Shown in pieces: positions 7,658-17,721 of a stretch of DNA of 64,000 bases. The stretch is from Mycolicibacterium hodleri (GTDB taxonomy: Bacteria > Actinomycetota > Actinomycetes > Mycobacteriales > Mycobacteriaceae). The notes beneath the pieces are model-generated. The model was given only the letters and a program-made list of their open reading frames with translations. It was not told where the DNA came from and ran no database searches. Every line of letters starts with the position of its first letter. Within the stretch, counting starts at the first letter, position 1. A program made the translations under genes and the position numbers. The stretch covers positions 34,322 to 98,321 of the forward strand of contig NZ_JACKTL010000005.1 of the NCBI RefSeq assembly GCF_025822245.1, read 5' to 3'.

Positions 7658-8911
7658 ATGACCGAAGCGCAGCGTGAATTCGACATCGTTCTCTACGGGG
7701 CCACGGGGTTCGTCGGCAAGTTGACCGCGCAGTACCTGGCCGCGGCGGGCGGTTCGGCGCGCGTCGCCCTGGCGGGCAGGTCGGTGGCCAAGCTCCGCGA
7801 CGTCCGTGAATCCCTCGGCGAGGTGGCCAAGGGCTGGGAGCTCGTCGAAGCCGAGGCCGGCCAGCCCTCCACCCTCAACGACATGGCGGCGCGGACCCGC
7901 GTGGTCGTCTCCACCGTGGGGCCCTACACCAAGTACGGGCTGCCCGTGGTCGCCGCCTGTGCCGCGGCGGGCACCGACTACGCCGACCTGACCGGCGAGA
8001 CGATGTTCATCAGGGAGAGCATCGACCTGTTCGGAAAGGAAGCCGCCGACAACGGTGCCCGCATCGTCCATTCGTGCGGATTCGACTCCATTCCTTCGGA
8101 TCTCACGGTCTACGCGCTCTACAAGCGGGCCCTCGCCGACGGCGCAGGTGAACTCGGGGAGACCAACTTCGTCCTCCGCGGCTTCGCGGGTGGCGTGTCC
8201 GGCGGCACCGCGGCCTCGATGCTCGAGGTCATGCACACCTCGTCGACCGACCCCGAGGCGCGCCGGGCGATGAGCGACCCGTACACCCTCACGACCGACC
8301 GGTCCGCCGAGCCCGACTTCGGTCACCAGTCCGACACCCCGTGGCGCCGCGGGCGCGACATCGCCCCCGAACTCGACGGCGTGTGGACCGGCGCGTTCGC
8401 GATGGGGGCGCCCAACGCGCGAATCGTGCGGCGCAGCAACGCCTTGCTCGACTGGGCGTACGGCCGAACGTTCCGGTATGCGGAGAACATGAGCGTGGGG
8501 TCGTCGGTGGTGGCGCCCGTCGCCGCGGCGCTGGGTACCGCGGCCAATGCCGCAGTGCTGAGCCTCGGCAGCCGGTACTTCGACAAGCTGCCCCGCGGTC
8601 TCGTCGAGCGGATCTTGCCCAAGCCAGGGACGGGACCCAGCGAGCAGGCCCGCGAGAAGGGCCACTACAAGGTCGAGACCTACACCACGACCACCAGTGG
8701 GGCCCGCTATCGGGCGACCATGGCGCAGAAGGGCGATCCCGGGTACAAGGCGACGTCGGTGTTGCTCGGCGAATGCGGGTTGGCGCTGGCGCTCGACCGC
8801 GACGCGCTCTCCGACCTCCACGGCGTCCTCACGCCCGCAACGGCACTCGGCGATGCGCTGCTCGCGCGACTGCCCGCCGCGGGTGTGACGCTGACGACCG
8901 AACGGCTGTGA
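7658..8911 (+). CDS. Saccharopine dehydrogenase-like / trans-acting enoyl reductase family protein
   Basis: The 417-residue protein begins with a Rossmann NAD(P) site, VLYGATGFVGKL, followed by ALAGRSVAKL. This is the pattern of the saccharopine dehydrogenase NADP-binding family that contains mycobacterial trans-acting enoyl reductases. SCGFDSIPSDL is the conserved central motif. Its position just upstream of valS matches M. tuberculosis Rv2449c. Members act with polyketide or fatty-acid synthases on lipid double bonds, but no such synthase is in this window. A well-placed TAGCTT suggests a leaderless mRNA starting at this ATG. Confidence 0.85.
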   Translation: MTEAQREFDIVLYGATGFVGKLTAQYLAAAGGSARVALAGRSVAKLRDVRESLGEVAKGWELVEAEAGQPSTLNDMAARTRVVVSTVGPYTKYGLPVVAACAAAGTDYADLTGETMFIRESIDLFGKEAADNGARIVHSCGFDSIPSDLTVYALYKRALADGAGELGETNFVLRGFAGGVSGGTAASMLEVMHTSSTDPEARRAMSDPYTLTTDRSAEPDFGHQSDTPWRRGRDIAPELDGVWTGAFAMGAPNARIVRRSNALLDWAYGRTFRYAENMSVGSSVVAPVAAALGTAANAAVLSLGSRYFDKLPRGLVERILPKPGTGPSEQAREKGHYKVETYTTTTSGARYRATMAQKGDPGYKATSVLLGECGLALALDRDALSDLHGVLTPATALGDALLARLPAAGVTLTTERL

Positions 8912-8980
8912 CGGTTCGTCGTCGGGGCTACTGTCGCGGGCAGGCTCGACCACTTCAACGGCGAAGGCGACGGTGACCCG

Positions 8981-9508
8981 ATGGCTGATCTCGACGAACT
9001 CTTCAACCAGATTCCCACCGGCGACATCGCCCGCAAGCTGGGCGCCGACGAAGGCGAGGTGAACCGCGCCGTCCAGACGCTGGTGCCGCTGTTGGTCGGC
9101 GGTCTGCGGCAGAACGCCCAGGATCCCGGCCACGCCGCCGGCATCGAGAACGCGGCAAGCACCCACGCCGCGAGCGGTCTGCTGGACGGGGGAGTCAGCG
9201 TCGACCAGGTCGACGAGGCCGACGGATCCAAGGCGATCGCCAAGATCTTCGGCGGCAACGACAGCACCCAGGTCGCCGCGGCACTCTCGGGCGGTGGTGC
9301 CGGAAACGGCGAGCTGATCAAGAAGCTGTTGCCGATCCTCGCGCCCATCGTGCTCGCCTACCTCGGCAAGCAGCTCTCCCACGGGTCCGGCGGTGGCGGC
9401 GTCGGAGACGTCCTCGGCGGCATCCTCGGCGGCATGCTGGGCGCCGGTCAAGGCGGCGGCGGGGGCCTGGGCGACATCCTCGGCGGGCTGCTCGGCGCCA
9501 AGAAGTAG
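8981..9508 (+). CDS. DUF937 domain protein
   Basis: The 175-residue protein contains a YidB-like DUF937 region, from [20 protein letters not shown] to [19 protein letters not shown], followed by a long glycine-rich tail made of [20 protein letters not shown] repeats. No catalytic motif is visible and the function of the family is unknown. The hydrophobic segment before the tail could associate with membranes. A TACTGT box at 8929-8934 would give a leader of about 40 nt with a weak GAAGGCGA ribosome site. It lies between the Rv2449c homologue and valS. Confidence 0.8.
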   Translation: MADLDELFNQIPTGDIARKLGADEGEVNRAVQTLVPLLVGGLRQNAQDPGHAAGIENAASTHAASGLLDGGVSVDQVDEADGSKAIAKIFGGNDSTQVAAALSGGGAGNGELIKKLLPILAPIVLAYLGKQLSHGSGGGGVGDVLGGILGGMLGAGQGGGGGLGDILGGLLGAKK

Positions 9509-9569
9509 TCCCGCACCCCGTCGAGAAGCCGCGATCGAGGGCCTTTCTCGTGAGCTCGTCAGGAGTTCC

Positions 9570-9575
9570 TACACT
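9570..9575 (+). promoter_or_regulatory. -10 box of valS, leaderless
   Basis: TACACT occupies exactly -12 to -7 relative to the GTG start of valS, so the mRNA would begin with GTG. No clear -35 is seen. Confidence 0.55.
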
Positions 9576-9581
9576 GTCGAG

Positions 9582-12248
9582 GTGACCGTCAGCCCGAAAT
9601 CCGCAGACAGCCCAGGGGTGCAGGCCCTACCCAAGTCGTGGGATCCGGCTGCCGTAGAGACCGAGCTGTACCAGGGGTGGGTCGACGCGGGCTACTTCAC
9701 GGCCGACCCGTCGAGCGACAAGCCGCCGTACTCGATCGTGCTCCCACCGCCCAACGTGACGGGCAGCCTGCACATGGGCCACGCCCTGGACCACACGCTG
9801 ATGGACGCGCTGACCCGGCGCAAGCGGATGCAGGGCTTCGAGGTGCTGTGGCTGCCGGGCATGGACCACGCCGGCATCGCCACCCAGAGCGTGGTGGAGA
9901 AGCAACTCGCCGCCGACGGCAAGACCAAGGAAGACTTCGGCCGCGAGCCGTTCGTCGAGAAGGTGTGGGACTGGAAGCGCGAGTCCGGCGGCACCATCGG
10001 CACCCAGATGCGCCGCATCGGTGACGGCGTCGACTGGAGCCGCGACCGATTCACCATGGACGACGGGCTGTCCCGCGCGGTGCGGACCATCTTCAAGCGG
10101 CTCTACGACGCCGGCCTGATCTACCAGGCGGAGCGGCTGGTCAACTGGTCGCCGGTACTGCAAACCGCGATCAGCGATCTCGAGGTCAAGTACGACGACG
10201 TCGAGGGGGAGCTGGTGTCCTTCCGGTACGGCTCGATGAACGACGACGAGCCCCACATCGTGGTGGCCACCACCCGGATGGAGACGATGTTGGGCGACAC
10301 CGCGATCGCGGTGCACCCCGACGACGAGCGGTACCGGGCGCTGGTCGGTCAGACCCTGCCCCACCCGTTCCTCGACACCCAGGTGGTGATCGTCGCCGAC
10401 GCCCACGTCGACCCCGAGTTCGGCACTGGCGCAGTCAAGGTGACGCCCGCGCACGATCCGAACGACTTCGAGATCGGCGTCCGGCACGACCTGCCGATGC
10501 CGTCGATCATGGACGCACGAGGCCGCATCGCCGGCACCGGAACCCGCTTCGACGGGATGGATCGGTTCGACGCCCGCGTCGCGGTGCGGGAGGCGCTCGC
10601 GGCCGATGGTCGCATCGTCGAGGAGAAGCGGCCCTATCTGCACAGCGTCGGGCACTCCGAGCGCAGCGGCGAGCCCATCGAACCGCGGCTGAGCCTGCAG
10701 TGGTGGGTGCGGGTCGAATCCCTGGCCAAGGCCGCCGGCGACGCAGTGCGCAACGGCGACACCGTGATTCACCCCGCCAGCCTGGAGCCGCGCTGGTTTG
10801 CCTGGGTCGACGACATGCACGACTGGTGCATCTCGCGTCAGCTGTGGTGGGGCCACCGGATCCCGGTCTGGCACGGCCCCAACGGCGAGAAGGTCTGCGT
10901 GGGACCGGACGAGACGCCACCCGAGGGCTGGGAGCAGGACCCCGACGTGCTGGACACGTGGTTCTCCTCGGCGCTGTGGCCGTTCTCCACGATGGGCTGG
11001 CCCGACCGCACCCCGGAGCTCGAGAAGTTTTATCCGACAACTGTTCTCGTCACCGGCTACGACATCATCTTCTTCTGGGTGGCCCGGATGATGATGTTCG
11101 GCACCTTCGTCGGCGACGACGACGCCATCACCGCCGGCGGCACGCGCGGTCCGCAGGTGCCGTTCGAGAATGTGTTCCTGCACGGCCTGATCCGCGACGA
11201 ATTCGGCCGCAAGATGAGCAAGTCCAAGGGCAACGGCATCGACCCGTTGGACTGGGTCGACACCTACGGCGCTGACGCGCTGCGGTTCACCCTGGCCCGC
11301 GGCGCCAACCCCGGCGGGGACATGTCGATCGGCGAGGACTACGCCCGCGCCTCGCGGAACTTCGCGACGAAGTTGTTCAACGCCACCAAGTTCGCCTTGA
11401 TGAACGGGGCGACCCTTGCCCCGCTGCCGGCCCCCGAGCACCTGACCGATGCCGATCGTTGGATCCTCGGCAGGTTGGAAGAGGTTCGCGCGGAGGTCGA
11501 CTCGGCGTTCGACCGCTACGAGTTCAGTCGAGCCTGCGAGTCGCTGTACCACTTCGCCTGGGACGAATTCTGTGACTGGTACCTCGAACTCGCCAAGGTC
11601 CAGTTGGCCGAGCAGCCGGACGGGCGGACCAACGCCGTGCTGGCCGCCGTGCTGGACAGCCTGCTCAAGCTGCTGCACCCCGTGATGCCGTTCGTCACCG
11701 AGACCCTGTGGAAGACGCTTACCGGCCGCGAGTCGGTCGTGATCGCGGACTGGCCGCAACCGTCGGGGTATGCCCTCGACGAGGTCGCCGGTCGCCGGGT
11801 CGCCGACATGCAGAAGCTGGTCACCGAGGTCCGCCGGTTCCGCAGCGACCAGGGTCTCAACGACCGGCAGCGGGTGCCGGCACGTCTGATCGGCGTCGCC
11901 GAGGCCGACCTGTCGACGCAGATCGCGGCCGTGACCTCGCTGGCCTGGCTGACCGACCCCGCGGACGGGTTCACGCCGTCGGCCGCGGTGGAGGTCCGGT
12001 TGTCCAACGGAATGGTGCTCGTCGAACTGGACACCTCGGGCACCGTCGACGTGGCCGCCGAGCGGAAGCGCTTGGAGAAGGACCTCGCCGTCGCGCAGAA
12101 GGATCTGGCGCAGACCACCGCCAAGCTGGGCAACGAGGAGTTCCTGGCCAAGGCCCCCGACGCCGTCGTCGACAAGATCCGTACCCGGCAGCAGGTCGCC
12201 GGGGAAGAGGTCGAGCGAATCACGGCCCGACTCGCCGGGCTCTCGTGA
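9582..12248 (+). CDS. valS: Valyl-tRNA synthetase
   Basis: The 888-residue class I synthetase charges tRNA-Val. The HIGH-type motif is in [12 protein letters not shown] near residue 60 and KMSKS begins at residue 544. Editing-domain sequence ([20 protein letters not shown]-like [12 protein letters not shown]) and a C-terminal coiled-coil arm ([28 protein letters not shown]) are present, as usual for ValRS. The length is close to the mycobacterial enzyme. GTG at 9582 is chosen because of the preceding TACACT box. The stop overlaps the folC start by 4 bp, as in other mycobacteria, so the two are co-translated. Confidence 0.97.
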   Translation: MTVSPKSADSPGVQALPKSWDPAAVETELYQGWVDAGYFTADPSSDKPPYSIVLPPPNVTGSLHMGHALDHTLMDALTRRKRMQGFEVLWLPGMDHAGIATQSVVEKQLAADGKTKEDFGREPFVEKVWDWKRESGGTIGTQMRRIGDGVDWSRDRFTMDDGLSRAVRTIFKRLYDAGLIYQAERLVNWSPVLQTAISDLEVKYDDVEGELVSFRYGSMNDDEPHIVVATTRMETMLGDTAIAVHPDDERYRALVGQTLPHPFLDTQVVIVADAHVDPEFGTGAVKVTPAHDPNDFEIGVRHDLPMPSIMDARGRIAGTGTRFDGMDRFDARVAVREALAADGRIVEEKRPYLHSVGHSERSGEPIEPRLSLQWWVRVESLAKAAGDAVRNGDTVIHPASLEPRWFAWVDDMHDWCISRQLWWGHRIPVWHGPNGEKVCVGPDETPPEGWEQDPDVLDTWFSSALWPFSTMGWPDRTPELEKFYPTTVLVTGYDIIFFWVARMMMFGTFVGDDDAITAGGTRGPQVPFENVFLHGLIRDEFGRKMSKSKGNGIDPLDWVDTYGADALRFTLARGANPGGDMSIGEDYARASRNFATKLFNATKFALMNGATLAPLPAPEHLTDADRWILGRLEEVRAEVDSAFDRYEFSRACESLYHFAWDEFCDWYLELAKVQLAEQPDGRTNAVLAAVLDSLLKLLHPVMPFVTETLWKTLTGRESVVIADWPQPSGYALDEVAGRRVADMQKLVTEVRRFRSDQGLNDRQRVPARLIGVAEADLSTQIAAVTSLAWLTDPADGFTPSAAVEVRLSNGMVLVELDTSGTVDVAAERKRLEKDLAVAQKDLAQTTAKLGNEEFLAKAPDAVVDKIRTRQQVAGEEVERITARLAGLS

Positions 12249-13693
12249 CCGAGCCGACGGCCGAGCCGACGCCCGAACCCACGCCCGACGAGATTGCCGC
12301 GCTGCTCCAGGTGGAGCACCTGCTCGACCAGCGCTGGCCCGAGACCAAGATCGAGCCCAGCACGACGCGGATCTCGGCGCTGATGGAGCTGCTGGGCTCG
12401 CCGCAGCGGGCCTATCCGACCATCCACGTCGCGGGCACCAACGGAAAGACCTCGGTCGCCAGGATCGTCGACTCGCTGCTGATTGCGCTGCATCGCAGGA
12501 CCGGGCGCACCACCAGCCCGCACCTGCAGTCGGCCGTGGAGCGCATCTCCGTCGACGGCAAGCCGATCACCCCGGCCCTCTACGTGGACACCTACCGCGA
12601 ACTGGAACCGTTCGTCGAGCTCGTCGACCAGCAGTCCGAGGCGGCCGGCGGACCTCGCATGAGCAAGTTCGAGGTCGTCACGGCGATGGCGTTCGCGGCC
12701 TTCGCCGACGCGCCGGTCGACGTCGCCGTCATCGAGGTCGGCCTCGGCGGCCGCTGGGACGCCACCAACGTGGTCGACGCGCCGGTCGCCGTCATCACGC
12801 CCATCGGCCTGGACCACACCGACTACCTCGGGGACACGATCGCCGAAATCGCCGCCGAGAAGGCCGGCATCATCGTCAAGCGGTTGCCCGACCCCGTCGC
12901 CCCCGACGTCGACCTGAGCACCGTGGTGATCATCGGACAGCAGACCCCCGAGGCGATGGAAGTCATTCTCGCCGAAGCCGTTCGGGCCGACGCCGCGGTC
13001 GCGAGGGAAGGGTCGGAGTTCGCGGTGCTCCGCAGGCAAGTCGCCATCGGCGGGCAGTTGCTCGAACTCCAAGGCCTGGGCGGGGTGTACCCCGAGGTGT
13101 TCCTGCCGCTGCACGGCGAGCACCAGGCCCACAACGCCCTGCTGGCCCTGGCCGCCGTCGAGGCGTTCTTCGGAGCGGGCCCGGACCGTCAGCTCGACGT
13201 CGACGCCGTCCGGGAGGGCTTCGCCACCGCGTCCAGTCCCGGCCGGCTGGAGCGGATGCGCAGCGCACCAACGGTGTTCGTCGACGCGGCGCACAACCCG
13301 GCGGGTGCGGAAGCGCTCACCCGCGCGCTTGCCGACGAGTTCGAATTCCGCCACCTGGTCGGCATCGTCTCGGTGATGGGGGACAAGGACGTCGACGGGA
13401 TCTTGGCTGCCCTCGAGCCGGCCTTCGACCAGATCGTGGTGACGCACAACGGATCTCCGCGGGCGCTCGACGTCGAGGGGCTCGCCATGCGCGCCGAGGA
13501 ACACTTCGGCCCGGACCGCGTCATCACGGCGCAGACGTTGCCCGACGCCATCGAGACCGCGATCGCGCTGGCCGAGGACGGCGGTGCCGATGACGCCTAC
13601 CCCGACGGTTTCTCCGGCAGCGGCGTCGTCATCACCGGATCCGTCGTGACGGCCGGCGCCGCCCGCACCCTCTTCGGGCGGGATCCGTCGTGA
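12245..13693 (+). CDS. folC: Folylpolyglutamate/dihydrofolate synthase
   Basis: The 482-residue Mur-ligase family enzyme adds glutamates to folates in the cytoplasm. The ATP-binding loop is [35 protein letters not shown] and [15 protein letters not shown] are FolC signatures, and [14 protein letters not shown] is the C-terminal domain motif. The first 15 residues form a Thr-Glu-Pro repeat extension ([13 protein letters not shown]), likely disordered. The GTG start overlaps the valS stop, and the stop overlaps the DUF4233 start, so the operon is valS-folC-DUF4233 and perhaps on into ndk. Confidence 0.95.
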   Translation: MTEPTAEPTPEPTPDEIAALLQVEHLLDQRWPETKIEPSTTRISALMELLGSPQRAYPTIHVAGTNGKTSVARIVDSLLIALHRRTGRTTSPHLQSAVERISVDGKPITPALYVDTYRELEPFVELVDQQSEAAGGPRMSKFEVVTAMAFAAFADAPVDVAVIEVGLGGRWDATNVVDAPVAVITPIGLDHTDYLGDTIAEIAAEKAGIIVKRLPDPVAPDVDLSTVVIIGQQTPEAMEVILAEAVRADAAVAREGSEFAVLRRQVAIGGQLLELQGLGGVYPEVFLPLHGEHQAHNALLALAAVEAFFGAGPDRQLDVDAVREGFATASSPGRLERMRSAPTVFVDAAHNPAGAEALTRALADEFEFRHLVGIVSVMGDKDVDGILAALEPAFDQIVVTHNGSPRALDVEGLAMRAEEHFGPDRVITAQTLPDAIETAIALAEDGGADDAYPDGFSGSGVVITGSVVTAGAARTLFGRDPS

Positions 13694-14091
13694 GCGAATC
13701 AGTCGAGCGGCCCCCCGTCGGGCCCGACCCGTGGAAGAGCTTCCGCGGGGTGATGGCGGGCACGCTGATCCTTGAGGTCATCGTCGTTCTCCTTGCGCTG
13801 CCGGTGGTTTCGTATTCCCACGGTGGGCTGACGTGGGTCAGCGGCGGCTTCATCCTCGGCGTCACCGGCATCCTGATCCTGCTGGCCGGCGTGCAGGGCA
13901 AGCCATGGGCGCTGAAGGCAAACCTCGCCGTGCAGGTGGTGCTGATCGCCGGCGTCGTCATCCACCCCGCCATCTGCTTCATCGGCGTGGTCTTCGCCGC
14001 AGTGTGGTTGCTGATCGCCTACCTGCGCGCCGAGGTCAAGCGGCGTCAGGACCGTGGCCTGCTGCCCGGTCAACAGCCCCCACCTACCTGA
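13690..14091 (+). CDS. DUF4233 membrane protein
   Basis: The 133-residue protein has four hydrophobic segments (GTLILEVIVVLLALPVV, SGGFILGVTGILILLAG, ALKANLAVQVVLIAGVVI, CFIGVVFAAVWLLIAYL) and a basic, proline-rich C-terminal tail. This is the actinobacterial DUF4233 family, the Rv2446c homologue, always found between folC and ndk. It should sit in the inner membrane; its function is unknown. GTG overlaps the folC stop by 4 bp. Confidence 0.9.
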   Translation: MSESVERPPVGPDPWKSFRGVMAGTLILEVIVVLLALPVVSYSHGGLTWVSGGFILGVTGILILLAGVQGKPWALKANLAVQVVLIAGVVIHPAICFIGVVFAAVWLLIAYLRAEVKRRQDRGLLPGQQPPPT

Positions 14092-14095
14092 CGGG

Positions 14096-14101
14096 TAGGC
14101 T
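14096..14101 (+). promoter_or_regulatory. -10 box upstream of ndk
   Basis: TAGGCT ends 8 bp before the ndk GTG, placing the likely mRNA start at 14108, within two bases of the start codon. Confidence 0.4.
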
Positions 14102-14109
14102 TCCTCGCC

Positions 14110-14520
14110 GTGACTGAGCGGACGCTGGTACTCGTTAAGCCCGACGGCGTGAAGCGCCTCCTGGTCGGGGAAATTCTCGGCCGAATCGAGCGCAAGGGCC
14201 TGACCATTGCGGCCCTGGAACTCAAGAACGTCAGCGAGGACCTGGCCCGGCAGCACTACGCCGAGCACGAGGGCAAGCCGTTCTTCCCGTCGCTGCTGGA
14301 ATTCATCACCTCCGGGCCCGTCGTGGCCGTGATCGTCGAGGGCCCGCGGGCCATCGCCGCCTTCCGTCAGATTGCCGGCGGCACCGACCCCGTTGAGAAG
14401 GCCGCCCCCGGCACCATCCGCGGTGACCTGGCCTTGGTCACGCAGGACAACCTCGTCCACGGCTCCGATTCGCCGGACTCCGCGGCCCGCGAGATCGAGC
14501 TCTGGTTCCCCGGTCGTTAG
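14110..14520 (+). CDS. ndk: Nucleoside diphosphate kinase
   Basis: The 136-residue enzyme transfers the gamma-phosphate from ATP to nucleoside diphosphates. It matches the family throughout: [12 protein letters not shown] at the N-terminus, and the active-site histidine in [16 protein letters not shown], which carries the phosphate intermediate. Length is standard. The GTG start follows a TAGGCT box with almost no leader. It is the last gene before the long untranslated region of rne. Confidence 0.97.
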   Translation: MTERTLVLVKPDGVKRLLVGEILGRIERKGLTIAALELKNVSEDLARQHYAEHEGKPFFPSLLEFITSGPVVAVIVEGPRAIAAFRQIAGGTDPVEKAAPGTIRGDLALVTQDNLVHGSDSPDSAAREIELWFPGR

Positions 14521-14569
14521 CTGTCGACCGGGCTTGGAACGGCACCTCGTCGGAGTCGGCGCCGCGATG

Positions 14570-14578
14570 TGGGATACT
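14570..14578 (+). promoter_or_regulatory. Extended -10 promoter of rne
   Basis: TGGGATACT is an extended -10 (TGN plus GATACT). Transcription would start near 14585, about 240 nt before the rne start codon. The -35 region (TCGGAG at 14550-14555) is weak. Confidence 0.5.
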
Positions 14579-14584
14579 GGCCGA

Positions 14585-14822
14585 GGGTGACCTGCTTCAT
14601 AACGGAGCAGGAAACCCGGATGAAGATTGGACGAGCGCGACCACCTGGGACGTGTTCCGAGTGCGGCGCGAAGTCCAGCCATCATTCAGCCAGGCACTGA
14701 GGGTTCTCACGAACTGCTCGGAGCGAGACCATGACAAGCCCGGGAAGAGTTCCACGGGTCCATAGCGGAAGCCCTCGCGTGGCCGCGTCAGCACGACGCG
14801 CCCGGGGGCTTGAGGAGAGTAC
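14585..14822 (+). promoter_or_regulatory. Long structured 5' untranslated region of rne
   Basis: This stretch of about 240 nt holds no credible gene. It contains hairpins CCTGCT/AGCAGG (14591-14611) and CCCGGGAA/TTCC-A-CGGG (14739-14758, one bulged A), and ends in a strong ribosome site GAGGAG five bases before GTG. RNase E leaders in other bacteria are cleaved by RNase E itself to limit its synthesis; the same role here is inferred. Confidence 0.5.
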
Positions 14823-17528
14823 GTGGCTGACCGTGATTTTGCCGCCCCATTCGAGCTACCCGGAGAGACTCAGCGAGACGAGGAAGCGCCAGCACAGCTG
14901 AGCCTCGATCCCGCCGACGTCTTCGTCGAGCCGGTTGCCCCGCGTACCGCGCCATCGGCGCAGGCCCTCGAGGTCGAGCCCGAGCCGCCGCCCGTGCCGG
15001 AGCCCCTGCCCCCGAACACCGCGCCTGCGGCGTACATGCCGCTGTTCGTCGCGCCCCAGCCCATCGCCTTCGTGCCACCCCGCGCCGTGGTGGTGCCCGA
15101 CGACGACCTGGACGAGGACGACGAGGACGAGGACGACGCGTCGGACGACTCCGACGACGAGCAGGACGACCGCCCCGCCAACAAGCGCCGCCGCCGTGGC
15201 CGTCGTGGTCGCGGTCGCGGGCGTGGCGAACAGAGCGACGACGCCGACGGCCCCGGTGACGGAGACGGCCGGGACGGCGCCGACGACCAGAGCGACTCCG
15301 ACGACGGTTCCGACGACGACGGCTCGGACGACGAAGGAGCCGACGACGAGGGTGGCGACGACGACAGCACCGGCGCCGACGGAGCCAACCGTCGCCGCAG
15401 GCGCCGCCGCCGCCGCAAGACCGGTGGTGGGGCCGGAGATTCCGACGGCGACGACGCCACGTCGGCCGACGACCCGCCCAACACCGTCGTCCACGAACGT
15501 CAACCGCGCGCCGCGAAGGCCTCCACCAAGTCCTCCGGAGACGGCGAGATCCAGGGCATCGCGGGTTCGACGCGCCTGGAGGCCAAGCGTCAGCGCCGCC
15601 GCGACGGCCGCGACGCCGGCCGTCGCCGCCCCCCGATCCTGAGCGAGGCCGAGTTCCTGGCCCGTCGCGAGGCCGTCGAGCGGGTCATGGTCGTGCGCGA
15701 CAAGGTGCGCAGCGAACCGCCGCACGAAGGGGCCCGCTACACCCAGATCGCGGTCATGGAGGACGGCGTCGTCGTCGAGCACTTCGTGACCTCGGCCGCG
15801 CAGGTGTCCCTGGTCGGCAACATCTACCTCGGCATCGTCCAGAACGTGCTGCCGTCGATGGAGGCGGCCTTCGTCGACATCGGCCGCGGCCGCAACGGCG
15901 TCCTCTACGCCGGCGAGGTCAACTGGGAGGCAGCCGGCCTCGGCGGCGCCCAACGCAAGATCGAGCAGGCCCTCAAGCCGGGCGACTACGTCGTCGTGCA
16001 GGTCAGCAAGGATCCGGTCGGGCACAAGGGCGCCCGGCTGACCACGCAGATCTCCCTCGCCGGCCGCTACCTGGTGTACGTGCCAGGCGCCTCGTCCACC
16101 GGCATCAGCCGCAAGCTGCCCGACACCGAACGTCAGCGGTTGAAGGAGATCCTTCGCGAGGTCGTCCCGTCCGACGCGGGCGTGATCATCCGCACCGCCT
16201 CGGAGGGCGTCAAGGAAGAGGACATCCGCACCGACGTCAACCGCCTGCAGGAGCGGTGGGCCCAGGTCGAGGCCAAGGCCACGGAGGTCACCGGCAAGGC
16301 GGCCGGCGCCGCGGTGGCGCTGTACGAAGAGCCCGACGTGCTGGTCAAGGTCATCCGCGACCTGTTCAACGAGGACTTCAGCGGACTCGTCGTCTCCGGT
16401 GACGACGCCTGGAACACCATCAGCGAGTACGTGACCTCGGTCGCACCCGAACTGCTCACCCGCATGACCAAGTACGAGCCGGCGGCCTCCGGCGGTCCCG
16501 ACGTGTTCGCGGTGCACCGCATCGACGAGCAGCTGACCAAGGCGATGGACCGCAAGGTCTGGCTGCCGTCCGGCGGCACGCTGGTCATCGACCGCACCGA
16601 GGCCATGACCGTGGTCGACGTCAACACCGGAAAGTTCACCGGCTCGGGCGGCAACCTCGAGCAGACCGTCACCCGCAACAACCTCGAAGCCGCGGAGGAG
16701 ACCGTCCGGCAGCTTCGGTTGCGCGACATCGGCGGCATCATCGTCATCGACTTCATCGACATGGTCCTGGAGTCCAACCGCGACTTGGTGCTCCGCCGGC
16801 TGACCGAGGCGCTGGCGCGCGATCGCACCCGCCACCAGGTGTCCGAGGTGACGTCGCTGGGGTTGGTGCAGCTGACCCGAAAGAAGTTGGGCACCGGGCT
16901 CATCGAGGCGTTCTCGACGACCTGTTCACACTGCGCCGGGCGCGGCATCATGCTGCACGGCGATCCCGTCGACTCCGGATCGGCCGCCGGCCGCAAGAGC
17001 GAGCCGGGGACCGGGCGGCGCAGCAAGCGCGGCAAGAAGGGTGGCCGGACCGAAGAAGAGGTTCAGGTCGCCAAGGTTCCCGTGCACGCCGCGGGTGAGC
17101 ATCCGATGTTCCGCGCCATGGCCGCGGCCACCGGCCGCGAGGACGGCGACGACGAGGACGGCGACGGTGTTCCCGACGACGCCGAGGACACCGTGGTCGA
17201 GGGATCCGAGGACCTTGCCGCGACCGAGCCCGTCGAGGAGGTGTTGGCCGAGGATTCCGAGGACGACCTCGACGACGAGGACGACGACGAGGATGACGAG
17301 GACGACGACGACATCGAAGTCATCGACGACGACTTGGTCTCCGACGAGGACGACTCCGAGGACGACGAGGATGACGACGACTCCGACGAGGATGACGACG
17401 ACGATTCGGACGACGAGGATTCCGACGACGACTCCGACGAGGAGGACGACGAGCCCGTCGTCGCGGTGACCGGTCGGCCCCGGCGTCGGCGCGCGGCCGC
17501 CCGCCCTGCAGGTCCGCCGGTGTCATGA
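14823..17528 (+). CDS. rne: Ribonuclease E/G
   Basis: The 901-residue endoribonuclease processes rRNA and starts mRNA decay. The first 280 residues are low-complexity: acidic Asp/Glu runs alternate with [18 protein letters not shown] arginine tracts that probably bind RNA. The catalytic core follows: S1 domain (GNIYLGIVQNVLPSMEAAFVDIG), DNase I-like domain with TVVDVNTGKFTG and IIVIDFIDM, and the zinc link CSHC that holds dimers together. The C-terminal tail from about residue 760 is extremely acidic (Asp/Glu/Ser) and closes with a basic patch, RPRRRRAAARPA. GTG has GAGGAG five bases upstream. Its order before rplU-rpmA is the mycobacterial one. Confidence 0.95.
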   Translation: MADRDFAAPFELPGETQRDEEAPAQLSLDPADVFVEPVAPRTAPSAQALEVEPEPPPVPEPLPPNTAPAAYMPLFVAPQPIAFVPPRAVVVPDDDLDEDDEDEDDASDDSDDEQDDRPANKRRRRGRRGRGRGRGEQSDDADGPGDGDGRDGADDQSDSDDGSDDDGSDDEGADDEGGDDDSTGADGANRRRRRRRRRKTGGGAGDSDGDDATSADDPPNTVVHERQPRAAKASTKSSGDGEIQGIAGSTRLEAKRQRRRDGRDAGRRRPPILSEAEFLARREAVERVMVVRDKVRSEPPHEGARYTQIAVMEDGVVVEHFVTSAAQVSLVGNIYLGIVQNVLPSMEAAFVDIGRGRNGVLYAGEVNWEAAGLGGAQRKIEQALKPGDYVVVQVSKDPVGHKGARLTTQISLAGRYLVYVPGASSTGISRKLPDTERQRLKEILREVVPSDAGVIIRTASEGVKEEDIRTDVNRLQERWAQVEAKATEVTGKAAGAAVALYEEPDVLVKVIRDLFNEDFSGLVVSGDDAWNTISEYVTSVAPELLTRMTKYEPAASGGPDVFAVHRIDEQLTKAMDRKVWLPSGGTLVIDRTEAMTVVDVNTGKFTGSGGNLEQTVTRNNLEAAEETVRQLRLRDIGGIIVIDFIDMVLESNRDLVLRRLTEALARDRTRHQVSEVTSLGLVQLTRKKLGTGLIEAFSTTCSHCAGRGIMLHGDPVDSGSAAGRKSEPGTGRRSKRGKKGGRTEEEVQVAKVPVHAAGEHPMFRAMAAATGREDGDDEDGDGVPDDAEDTVVEGSEDLAATEPVEEVLAEDSEDDLDDEDDDEDDEDDDDIEVIDDDLVSDEDDSEDDEDDDDSDEDDDDDSDDEDSDDDSDEEDDEPVVAVTGRPRRRRAAARPAGPPVS

Positions 17529-17558
17529 CGTCGGAGGCGTCGCAGGCCGGGGCGCGGT

Positions 17559-17588
17559 TTGACCCTTTACCTGCTGGTCACGTACCCT
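17559..17588 (+). promoter_or_regulatory. rplU-rpmA promoter
   Basis: TTGACC (17559-17564) and TACCCT (17583-17588) with an 18-bp spacer form the clearest housekeeping promoter in this part of the window. Transcription should start near 17595. Confidence 0.65.
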
Positions 17589-17594
17589 TGCACA

Positions 17595-17721
17595 GTTGTC
17601 TGCAGGCTCGGTAACGACTGAGCCCGCGACACGCGGGGCTTATGACCCCCGCACCCAAGACCCGCGCACGCAGCCCTCGGGTGGCGCGCGCCCGCAAGCG
17701 AAGATGAGGATGACGCAAACG
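17595..17721 (+). promoter_or_regulatory. rplU leader with three mutually exclusive hairpins
   Basis: Three stems share strands in series: GGCTC(17605-17609)/GAGCC(17620-17624); CCCGCG(17623-17628)/CGCGGG(17632-17637); GCGGGG(17633-17638)/CCCCGC(17647-17652). Only alternating stems can form together. This is the layout of an attenuator or a ribosomal-protein-binding leader. No start codon with a good ribosome site is evident in it before 17710. Confidence 0.5.

Noticed and set aside
7406..9451. Minus-strand open frame of 681 codons across the enoyl reductase and DUF937 genes
   Set aside because: It is the mirror of two well-supported plus-strand genes; its translation is His/Arg/Gly-rich with no motif, as expected from high-GC codon bias.
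9627..11759. Minus-strand open frame of 710 codons inside valS
   Set aside because: It lies wholly antisense to valS, which carries all catalytic motifs; composition is typical of a shadow frame.
14521..14822. tRNA or other known RNA gene before rne
   Set aside because: No cloverleaf, no T-loop GTTCRANNC in the right context, and the spacing fits an mRNA leader.
15100..15420. Repetitive GAC/GAG and CGC blocks resembling a minisatellite or CRISPR
   Set aside because: They encode the acidic and arginine-rich low-complexity N-terminal region of RNase E; no fixed repeat and spacer lengths.
14856..16835. Minus-strand open frame of 659 codons inside rne
   Set aside because: Valine/glycine-rich complement of the Asp/Glu/Arg repeats of rne; no domain recognised.
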